DNA of 64,000 nt from WVZH01 sp034430425 (GTDB lineage: Bacteria > Chloroflexota > Anaerolineae > Anaerolineales > E44-bin32): positions 1-64,000 of the forward strand of contig DAOUEK010000031.1 in assembly GCA_034430425.1 (NCBI GenBank), in the 5' to 3' direction. Each line of letters opens with the position of its first letter. Within the stretch, counting starts at the first letter, position 1. Shown piece by piece: positions 58,001 to 64,000 of the stretch. A program made the translations under genes and the position numbers. The notes beneath the pieces are model-generated. The model ran no database searches, was not told where the DNA came from, and worked only from the letters and a program-made list of their open reading frames with translations.

Positions 58001-59560
58001 ATGCGAATGACGGAAAGCTTTGGACGCACCCTGCGTCAGGCGCCTGCAGGCTACGATCCGTCGACGGCGTATGCGCAAAGGGCAGCATGGATTCGTCTGG
58101 TTAAAGAGAAAATCGTATTTCTCCCTTTTGGGTTGCGTGTAGCCAATAACATATGCCGTGAATTGTTGTCTACGGATATCAAAATCGAATTCGCGGGATT
58201 GCCGCACGATGTCAATATGGATGAATGGATGAAGGTAATCGACGATGAGCTTCAATCCTATCGTCAGTTGCCGCGGCGGCTGCTTGCAAAGCGTTCATTG
58301 TTCCTTTCAAACCTTCCCAGAGGTATTGCCCGGCCGAGATGGGCGAGTGGATTGCAATGGATTTCTGCATCGATTTCACCGGCTTCACAAAGTGAACTGC
58401 GCCAGCGCTGGTTGGATCAGATCGAAGCAAGACTAGATTCCCTCGGTATAGCGTCACAACGCATGGAGTGGAAAGAAAAGGTCGTTGGATGGGTGTATGT
58501 ATGTGATTTTGGACCGGAAGCGTTGTTGGCTTGCTCATCGTGTTCCTATGCGGCGTCGCAAGCAATTGCACGATTCCTGCGAAATAATCCTGTGCAGGAA
58601 GTACTCCGGACGCTGGAGATCGTTTCGACACCTGGAGCGGACACGATTGACGGTCTATCAAAAATCCTCAACATCCCGAAGACAAAGACTTTGAAAGCCG
58701 TATTTTTGCACAGCGATCAAGGCAGTCTTGTGCTGGCTTTGATTCGAGGCGATCTGGAGATCAGTCTTGAGAAGCTCGAGGGTGTGCTCAACCAGGGATC
58801 ATTGGCACCAGCTTCCCGGAAGGAAATTGAAGACTGCGGGACGGTACCTGGTTACGCCAGCCCGATTGACCTTCAAGTTCGGAATCAGCTTGATTCTGAA
58901 GGTGTTCTGGTTGTGGCTGATCCTTCAATTGAAGACGGCGCGAATTTCGCCAGTGGTGCAAACCAGGAGGGTTATCATTACACGGGGGTGAACTATCCGC
59001 GAGATTTCAATATCACCATGATCGCTGATATTGCCATGGCAAAAGCGGGCGATCGATGCCCACAATGCGGTGAACTACTCGAATCGCGTTCGGGAATCTA
59101 TTTGGGTGGTTGGGAGGATTTTGGCCAGGCGCTTAAGTTTTCGGATGAAAACGGGGAAATGACACGAGGAGTGGTAAGCGCGGGGACTTTATACCTCGAG
59201 CCCATTCTCGCGGCTTTGATCGATATCTATCACCAGGATGGCGTCGTCCATTGGCCGGCAAGATTGGCGCCGTACGATGTGTACTTGGTGGACCTTCGGT
59301 CTCCGCAAGAGACACAGGAGGTGTATGAGACATTGACGCAGCAGGGTCTGAGTGTATTGCTCGATGACCGTGATGTCTCACCGGGAGTGAAATTTACGGA
59401 TGCGGATCTGATCGGGTGCTTCTTGCGTGTTACAGTCAGTAAGCGGAATCTGGAGCGTGGGGGTGTCGAACTCGTTTGTGAGACAGATCAAAAACAGGTA
59501 GTTCTCCCCTTTGAAATCGTAGGTGCAGAGGCCGCAGCACTGAAACACAAAGTTATGTAA
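58001..59560 (+). CDS. Degenerate prolyl-tRNA synthetase paralogue with YbaK-like editing domain
   Basis: 519 residues following GAGGAGG. The N-terminus 'MRMTESFGRTLRQAPA' and 'FLPFGLRVANNIC' match ProRS. The inserted YbaK/INS editing region is well kept ('DTIDGLSKILNIPKTKTLKAVF', split about 205-226; 'GTVPGYASPIDL'; 'GANQEGYHYTGVNYPRDF'), and the anticodon-binding end is recognisable ('WPARLAPYDVYLVDL'). But the class II core is eroded: the region expected to read GGSGSHEF is 'KVVGWVYV', and the motif 3 segment lacks the MGCYGIGVSR pattern. Probably unable to activate proline; it could edit mischarged tRNA in trans. A true proS would have to lie elsewhere. Confidence 0.75.
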   Translation: MRMTESFGRTLRQAPAGYDPSTAYAQRAAWIRLVKEKIVFLPFGLRVANNICRELLSTDIKIEFAGLPHDVNMDEWMKVIDDELQSYRQLPRRLLAKRSLFLSNLPRGIARPRWASGLQWISASISPASQSELRQRWLDQIEARLDSLGIASQRMEWKEKVVGWVYVCDFGPEALLACSSCSYAASQAIARFLRNNPVQEVLRTLEIVSTPGADTIDGLSKILNIPKTKTLKAVFLHSDQGSLVLALIRGDLEISLEKLEGVLNQGSLAPASRKEIEDCGTVPGYASPIDLQVRNQLDSEGVLVVADPSIEDGANFASGANQEGYHYTGVNYPRDFNITMIADIAMAKAGDRCPQCGELLESRSGIYLGGWEDFGQALKFSDENGEMTRGVVSAGTLYLEPILAALIDIYHQDGVVHWPARLAPYDVYLVDLRSPQETQEVYETLTQQGLSVLLDDRDVSPGVKFTDADLIGCFLRVTVSKRNLERGGVELVCETDQKQVVLPFEIVGAEAAALKHKVM

Positions 59561-59567
59561 AGTATTC

Positions 59568-59597
59568 TTGACATCCTCTATTCGCTTGTGCTATGCT
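59568..59597 (+). promoter_or_regulatory. Sigma-70 promoter of the metallo-beta-lactamase-fold gene
   Basis: TTGACA, 18-base spacer, TATGCT, starting eight bases after the ProRS-like stop codon. Confidence 0.75.
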
Positions 59598-59630
59598 TCC
59601 GTGCGCTGTGTTCTGCCGCATGGAGGAAGA

Positions 59631-60464
59631 ATGGTTCGCGAGCGCGTCGCAGAGGATGTATATCTCTTCACGAGTGAACTATATGCCAAAGTGAATGCCG
59701 GAGCCGTCGTCGGTCCGGATTGGTCGGTTCTGATCGACACACTTGCGTATCCCGAAGAAGCCCAGGAAATTCACGATTTTCTAGAGAATAAACTCCATAG
59801 GCCGGTTCGCTATTTGATCAATACACACTATCATGCGGACCATAGCCTTGGCAATTCATGCTTTCCGGATGCCATTATCATCGGACACGAACGCTGTAGG
59901 GCATTATTGGATACACAGGGAAGAGTGGCACTGGAAATTGCCAAGCAACAGAGTAAGGAATTGGCGGATGTTCGCATCGTCCTTCCGGATGTCGTTTTCG
60001 ACCAGGGAGGTATCAGTTTGCGTGTGGGTAAACGTACGCTTCAATTAATCTACTTGCCGGGACATAGCCCGGATGGGATCGGCGTCTTGATCGAAGAAGA
60101 CCGCGTACTTTTTTCAGGTGACATCATGATGCCCGTGCCGTACGTTGTCGATGGAGATTTCGAGATCATGATCGACAGTCTGCAAAAGATTCCCGGTATG
60201 AAACTGGAAAATCTGATCCAGGGACACGGAGAAGTGGTTTTACGCGGTGAGGTTAAATCGAAAGTAGCAGAGAATATCGAATATCTCGATCAACTACGGC
60301 GCCACGTTCGCATAGCATCCCGACGGCGAGAACCGGAAGAATACCTGCGCTCCATTGATGTTGAGTCTTGTGGCAAGAGCCGCATTCTGTTAAACGGGTT
60401 AGCTGAAGAGTTGCATACGAGCAATCTGCTGGGCTTGTATCAACAGTGGTATGGAGAACTCTAG
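59631..60464 (+). CDS. Metallo-beta-lactamase fold hydrolase
   Basis: 277 residues from ATG 59631 (GGAGGAAGA just upstream; an earlier in-frame TTG at 59568 is the promoter). Zinc motif 'NTHYHADHSLGN' (about 64-75), 'LPGHSPDGIGV' His, 'LFSGDIMMP' Asp and 'IQGHGEVV' His complete the binuclear site. The C-terminal ~60 residues are helical. The substrate is unknown; sequence style is that of quinoprotein-relay or glyoxalase-II-like hydrolases. Confidence 0.88.
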   Translation: MVRERVAEDVYLFTSELYAKVNAGAVVGPDWSVLIDTLAYPEEAQEIHDFLENKLHRPVRYLINTHYHADHSLGNSCFPDAIIIGHERCRALLDTQGRVALEIAKQQSKELADVRIVLPDVVFDQGGISLRVGKRTLQLIYLPGHSPDGIGVLIEEDRVLFSGDIMMPVPYVVDGDFEIMIDSLQKIPGMKLENLIQGHGEVVLRGEVKSKVAENIEYLDQLRRHVRIASRRREPEEYLRSIDVESCGKSRILLNGLAEELHTSNLLGLYQQWYGEL

Positions 60465-60514
60465 CTTCCACTGTGGTGCACAGTTCCTTGCGTTCTAAAG
60501 GTGATGTTAGTGTG

Positions 60515-60916
60515 ATGAAAGAATATGTTCTCGTTTTTGACGGAGGCAGCAAAGGTAATCCGGGGCTGATATATGGATCTTACCGCATTCAAGCCAAGGG
60601 ACAAAAACCAGCCCGACCGGTGCGGCTCAATTTTGGTCATGGCACCAACAACGAGGCAGAATACAAGGCATTAATCGCTGGCTTGGAAGCGCTGATCGCA
60701 GAGATCGAGGCCGAAGGGTCGGATCCTGGAGCGTGTCTCGTCGAGGTCCGAGGAGACAGCCAACTGATCCTCAATCAATTACGCGGGGACTGGAAGGTCA
60801 AGAATTTGCGCATGCGGGACCTTTGGGATGAGGCGGAGGCGCTTCTCGATCGATTTTCCAATCAACGATTTCGACATCAATCACGTTCACGGACGGTTGA
60901 AATTCTCGGCCATTGA
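60515..60916 (+). CDS. RNase H-like protein (RVT_3 type)
   Basis: 133 residues. RNase H fold with catalytic acids in 'VFDGGSKGNPG' (Asp8-ish), 'NNEAEYKALI' (Glu) and 'RGDSQLILNQL' (Asp). The fourth acidic residue near the C-terminus is not seen; the protein instead ends 'SRTVEILGH'. It may degrade RNA in hybrids or only bind. Start ATG 60515; it begins 50 bases after the preceding gene. The stop codon lies inside the -35 of the T-box promoter. Confidence 0.75.
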   Translation: MKEYVLVFDGGSKGNPGLIYGSYRIQAKGQKPARPVRLNFGHGTNNEAEYKALIAGLEALIAEIEAEGSDPGACLVEVRGDSQLILNQLRGDWKVKNLRMRDLWDEAEALLDRFSNQRFRHQSRSRTVEILGH

Positions 60917-60941
60917 CCGTGCATTGCGCTTGTGGCATAAT
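60913..60941 (+). promoter_or_regulatory. Sigma-70 promoter of the T-box/alaX/ileS transcript
   Basis: TTGACC, 17-base spacer, CATAAT; start expected near 60948. Confidence 0.75.
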
Positions 60942-60949
60942 CATCCGCA

Positions 60950-61245
60950 ATATTAAAAAGCGAAAAGCTGTGACGGAGACGAGTACACCCCTGTAGGGTT
61001 GGAAGCGAGCCCGGGTTGGTGAGAGCCGGGTCTACCTGGCGGGTGGAAAATCCCTCCAGAGCTGTGACCTGAATGCAGAATTTTTGCTAGTAAGGAAGCC
61101 GGCTTCGTCTGCCGTTATCCCGGGCGCGAGCATAAACCTGGTACGCCAGGTCGTGTTCGAACGAGTGCCTGCAGTATTGCAGGAACCGGGGTGGTACCGC
61201 GGGAAAGCTTAACCTTCTCGTCCCTGTATGGGGACGAGTTTTTAT
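60950..61245 (+). promoter_or_regulatory. T-box riboswitch with terminator
   Basis: Full-size transcriptional T-box. Stem I begins near 60960 with GACGAGTA (60981-60988) and GGTTGGTGAGAGCC (61015-61028), the AG bulge/loop motifs; the specifier region is CCTGAATGCAGAA (61069-61081); stem III has CGGCTTCGTCTGCCGTTATC; the T-box TGGTACCGCG lies at 61192-61201; and the terminator CTCGTCCC/GGGACGAG (61217-61238) ends in TTTTTATTT. Uncharged tRNA binding would stop termination and raise alaX and ileS. Read by the consensus UGAA-NNN the specifier is UGC, not an Ile codon; see findings. Confidence 0.93.
61217..61245 (+). terminator. T-box intrinsic terminator
   Basis: Eight perfect pairs CTCGTCCC / GGGACGAG around TGTATG, followed by TTTTTATTT; mutually exclusive with the antiterminator that uses the T-box sequence at 61192-61201. 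Confidence 0.9.
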
Positions 61246-61293
61246 TTGCGGGAAATTGGCGAGTTCCGTCTGTAATATAGTAAGGAGCAGTTG

Positions 61294-62004
61294 ATGACTG
61301 ATCTGCTTTTTCATCAAGATGCCTACTGTAAGGTTTTCCAAGCCAAGATCGTGGATGTTTCCGAAAATGGGGTTGTTCTCGACCGGAGTGCATTCTACCC
61401 TGGCGGTGGGGGTCAACCTTGCGATCACGGGGTGCTTCGGATTGGCGAACAGACCTTGCCGGTTCGAAAGGTGGGACGGAAGGATGGCCAGATCTGGCAT
61501 CAAATCGAAGGAGATCAGCCGGAAATCGGTGCGGCGGTCGAGGGCGAGATAGATTGGCAGCGGCGGTATTCATTGATGCGCGTTCATACCGCCATGCATA
61601 TCCTGTGCGGCGTCATCTGGCGGGATTACGGCGCTGCGGTTACGGGTGGAAATATGGAACTGCTTCGCGGCAGGATGGATTTTGAGTTCGATTCGATATG
61701 CAAGGAACTCGTTGGTGAAATTGAAAAAAAGATCAATCGTGAAGTCGCTGCAGCCCGCCCCGTGAGGGTCGATATCCTCCCAAGGGAGGAAGCCTTTCAG
61801 ATAGCGGATCTCATTCGTACCAAGATCAATCTTTTACCACCGGCAATCCAGGAAGTCCGCATTGTGGAAATCGAGGGACTGGATTTACAGGCGGATGGTG
61901 GTACACACGTCGCCAATACGAAGGAAGTCGGTGAAATTCATATCGTGGATTACAAAAGCAAGGGCGCGATCAATAAACGCCTGGTGGTTGAATTGGATGC
62001 CTGA
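61294..62004 (+). CDS. alaX: Alanyl-tRNA editing protein AlaX-M type
   Basis: 236 residues from ATG 61294 (AAGGAG seven bases upstream). A small N-terminal beta barrel with 'DRSAFYPGGGGQPCDHG' (about 30-46) and an editing core with zinc ligands 'HTAMH' (His98, His102) and 'LQADGGTHVANT', where the fourth ligand position has Asp before GG as in many AlaX proteins. It removes wrongly attached amino acid (typically Ser) from tRNA-Ala. It lies on the ileS T-box transcript, an unusual partner. Confidence 0.88.
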   Translation: MTDLLFHQDAYCKVFQAKIVDVSENGVVLDRSAFYPGGGGQPCDHGVLRIGEQTLPVRKVGRKDGQIWHQIEGDQPEIGAAVEGEIDWQRRYSLMRVHTAMHILCGVIWRDYGAAVTGGNMELLRGRMDFEFDSICKELVGEIEKKINREVAAARPVRVDILPREEAFQIADLIRTKINLLPPAIQEVRIVEIEGLDLQADGGTHVANTKEVGEIHIVDYKSKGAINKRLVVELDA

Positions 62005-62012
62005 GGTGAAAT

Positions 62013-64000
62013 ATGTTCAAAGCGGTACCTAGTCAAATCGATTTCGTTGCGCAGGAACATGAAGTCCTCAAGTTCTGGGAGCAGACGAGGGCATTTGAGA
62101 AATTACGAACTTTGCGTCAGAATGGTCCGACTTGGTCGTTCATCGATGGTCCCATTACGGCCAACAATCCGATGGGAGTTCACCATGGCTGGGGACGGAC
62201 GTATAAAGACCTGTTCCATCGTTATAAAAGTATGCAAGGCCATCATACACGCTACCAAAATGGCTTCGACTGTCAGGGCTTGTGGGTTGAAGTGAATGTT
62301 GAACGTGATAAAGGCTTTACAACCAAACGAGACATCGAAGCGTTCGGTTTGGAGAAATTCGTCGTTCTCTGCAAACAACGCGTTCTTAATTTCGCCGCCG
62401 TTCAGACCGAACAGAGCATCCGTCTGGGGTATTGGATGGATTGGAACGATCCGGAAAAGCTGCGCTGGCTGAGTGAAAAATTGGGTGAAGATCCAGTCCG
62501 GATGATCGAATATCCGGGTCCTCTTGGTCCGGTGAAGAAAAGCGTGGAATACCTTGTAGGTCATTTGGGAATGCCTGAATTGGGCGGATCATACTTCACC
62601 TTTTCCGATGAGAATAATTACACCATCTGGTCGGTGCTCAAGTCGTGTAACGAGCGAGGCTGGGTCTACAAAGGAACGGATGTGATGCCGTGGTGCTGGC
62701 GTTGTGGTACCGGGTTAAGCCAGCATGAGATCGTGACGGAGGGGTATCAGGAAGTGACTCATCCCAGCGTCACGCTGCGTTTCCCACTTAGAGATCGGCC
62801 CGGTGAGAATCTCTTGATCTGGACGACCACGCCCTGGACTCTGACGAGCAATGTGGCGGCGGCTGTGGGACCTGATTTGACCTACGTGCGGGTGAAGCAG
62901 GGCGACGAATTTTTGTACCTCAGCGCCGGGACGCTGCACATGTTAAAAGGTGAATATGAAGTTGTTGCGGAACTGAAGGGCACAGAATTGGAAGGCTGGA
63001 CGTATCAAGGTCCGTTCGATGAATTGCCGGTGCAAATCGAGAAAGAATCTCCTCAGGCGCATCGTGTGATCCTCTGGGATGAGGTCGGTGAAGAAGAGGG
63101 CACGGGAATCGTACATATCGCCCCTGGGTGTGGTGCGGAAGACTTTGCGCTTGGCAAAGAATTTGGTTTACCCGTGATCGCACCGCTGAACGAATCAGGT
63201 CATTTTGTGGATGATTTCGATTGGTTGAGCGGGATGCATGTCAATGCCGTCACACAGCCGATATTCGAAAAACTTGGCGAGAAGGGGCTGTCATATCGCA
63301 TCGATGATTACACCCATCGCTATCCGATCTGCTGGCGCTGCGGCGAGGATCTGGTTTTTCGTCTGGTGGATGAATGGTTCATCTCGATGGGGCAGCAATT
63401 GGATAAACCCTACGATGAAGTCACACAGGCGGAAAAAGCGGAGAACTTGCGCTACCAGATCATGGAAGTGGTGATCGATGAAACCCAATGGTATCCATCC
63501 TTCGGTTTCGAGCGCGAACTTGATTGGCTGCGCAATATGCATGATTGGATGATCTCGAAAAAACGCTACTGGGGGCTTGCGCTGCCAATCTGGGAATGTC
63601 ATCAATGTGGCAATTTCGATATTATCGGCAGCAAGGAAGAATTGAAGGAGCGCGCTGTTGCCGGCTGGGAAGAATTCGAAGGACATTCCCCACATCGTCC
63701 CTTTATCGATGCCGTCAAGATCGAATGCAGTCAATGCGGCGCGCAAATCGAACGTATTCCTGATGTTGGAAATCCCTGGTTGGATGCGGGTATCGTCGGT
63801 ATGAGCACGCTGTCTTACAATTCCGATCCCGAGTATTGGCGTAAATGGTATCCCGCGGATCTGATTAGCGAGAGTTTTCCAGGGCAATTCCGCAACTGGT
63901 TTTACAGCCTGTTGGCGTTGAGCACAATTCTTGAACGCAAGGCGCCTTTCCGGAACGTTTTTACTTATGCCACCTTACTTGCAGAAGATGGACGCGCCAT
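62013..64000 (+). CDS. ileS: Isoleucyl-tRNA synthetase, N-terminal two thirds (cut by window end)
   Basis: 662 codons are visible from ATG 62013 (GAGGTGA upstream, eight bases after alaX). HIGH reads 'NNPMGVHHGWGR' (about 52-63). The CP1 editing domain has 'LLIWTTTPWTLTSNVAAAVG' and 'GTGIVHIAPGCGAEDFALGK'. Paired zinc-type Cys occur in 'CWRCG' (twice), 'CHQCG' and 'CSQCG'. The form resembles the type 2 (archaeal/eukaryal-like) IleRS, often mupirocin-tolerant, an inference from HIGH text and long zinc insertions. KMSKS lies beyond the window. Confidence 0.93.
   Translation, partial: MFKAVPSQIDFVAQEHEVLKFWEQTRAFEKLRTLRQNGPTWSFIDGPITANNPMGVHHGWGRTYKDLFHRYKSMQGHHTRYQNGFDCQGLWVEVNVERDKGFTTKRDIEAFGLEKFVVLCKQRVLNFAAVQTEQSIRLGYWMDWNDPEKLRWLSEKLGEDPVRMIEYPGPLGPVKKSVEYLVGHLGMPELGGSYFTFSDENNYTIWSVLKSCNERGWVYKGTDVMPWCWRCGTGLSQHEIVTEGYQEVTHPSVTLRFPLRDRPGENLLIWTTTPWTLTSNVAAAVGPDLTYVRVKQGDEFLYLSAGTLHMLKGEYEVVAELKGTELEGWTYQGPFDELPVQIEKESPQAHRVILWDEVGEEEGTGIVHIAPGCGAEDFALGKEFGLPVIAPLNESGHFVDDFDWLSGMHVNAVTQPIFEKLGEKGLSYRIDDYTHRYPICWRCGEDLVFRLVDEWFISMGQQLDKPYDEVTQAEKAENLRYQIMEVVIDETQWYPSFGFERELDWLRNMHDWMISKKRYWGLALPIWECHQCGNFDIIGSKEELKERAVAGWEEFEGHSPHRPFIDAVKIECSQCGAQIERIPDVGNPWLDAGIVGMSTLSYNSDPEYWRKWYPADLISESFPGQFRNWFYSLLALSTILERKAPFRNVFTYATLLAEDGRA

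Noticed and set aside
60850..60960. Possible frameshift near the end of the RNase H-like gene (alternative frame continues past the stop)
   Set aside because: The alternative tail does not restore the usual C-terminal Asp motif, and the existing ending ILGH looks natural for short RNase H-like proteins of this group.
1..64000. CRISPR arrays, insertion sequences, prophage or rRNA genes
   Set aside because: No regularly spaced repeats, transposase or integrase motifs, phage structural genes or rRNA segments were seen; only one intact tRNA was found.

Overview
The window is typical of a chromosomal segment from an uncultured Chloroflexota bacterium, most likely class Anaerolineae (my inference from gene content and protein style; no rRNA is present to prove it). 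Pointers are the archaeal-type phosphoglycerate mutase, a two-helix YvcK, cell-surface proteins with Thr/Pro-rich linkers, a very large MalT/SARP-like ATPase regulator, fused transporter/spermidine-synthase proteins, and GTG/TTG starts combined with near-consensus sigma-70 promoters. Base composition is near 50 % GC and genes are densely packed on both strands.

Layout. 1-5.5 kb: cell-surface and membrane genes (end of a YfhO-type protein, a glycopolymer membrane protein, MoxR ATPase, spermidine-synthase-like fusion, TIGR01906 membrane protein). 5.6-14.5 kb: central carbon metabolism (apgM, an MsmX/UgpC-type sugar ABC ATPase, yvcK, gap, pgk, a Ser/Thr kinase with TPR ectodomain, tpiA). 14.5-18.5 kb: upp, polyprenyl synthase, tatD and a phosphohexomutase. 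18.7-23.6 kb: rpsF-ssb-rpsR, a PpiC foldase and rel. 24.3-29.8 kb, minus strand: an S1-domain protein, an oligopeptide-binding protein, secG, prfB with its programmed frameshift, ftsY and tRNA-Gln(CUG) beside a decayed tRNA copy. 30.6-39.7 kb, minus strand: gltX and a nearly complete rod-shape and division-site locus, mreB-mreC-mreD-mrdA-minC-minD-minE-rodA. 39.8-43.1 kb: tilS, an unidentified stand-alone structured RNA with its own promoter and terminator, and glnA. 43.2-45.5 kb: a compact tRNA-modification operon (ttuB-ttuA-queF-yhhQ). 45.6-49.6 kb: a DUF1385 protein, an M20 peptidase and a PadR/CPBP-like pair sharing a palindromic operator. 49.9-54.8 kb: an accessory module consisting of a small protein, a 1052-residue ATPase/TPR/SARP-like regulator, a 15-codon leader-peptide-like ORF followed by a terminator, a small helical protein and an inactivated ImmA/IrrE-like protein. 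55-64 kb: a beta-propeller surface protein with an M23 lipoprotein, a degenerate prolyl-tRNA synthetase paralogue, a metallo-beta-lactamase-fold protein, an RNase H-like protein, and a T-box RNA controlling an alanyl-tRNA editing protein and isoleucyl-tRNA synthetase (cut by the window end).

How it works together: most of the window is housekeeping (glycolysis, translation, stringent response, cell shape). The points most worth a second look are (1) the unidentified ~335-nt RNA between tilS and glnA; (2) the 49.9-54.8 kb module, with a ribosome-arrest-like leader peptide ending Gly-Pro-stop ahead of a terminator and two unusual small proteins; (3) the sulfur-carrier protein TtuB with 13 residues beyond its di-glycine; (4) a ProRS paralogue whose aminoacylation core is eroded while its editing domain is kept; (5) a T-box in front of ileS whose specifier position does not read an isoleucine codon; and (6) matching PadR operators. 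All assignments come from reading the sequence by eye; no database search was run.
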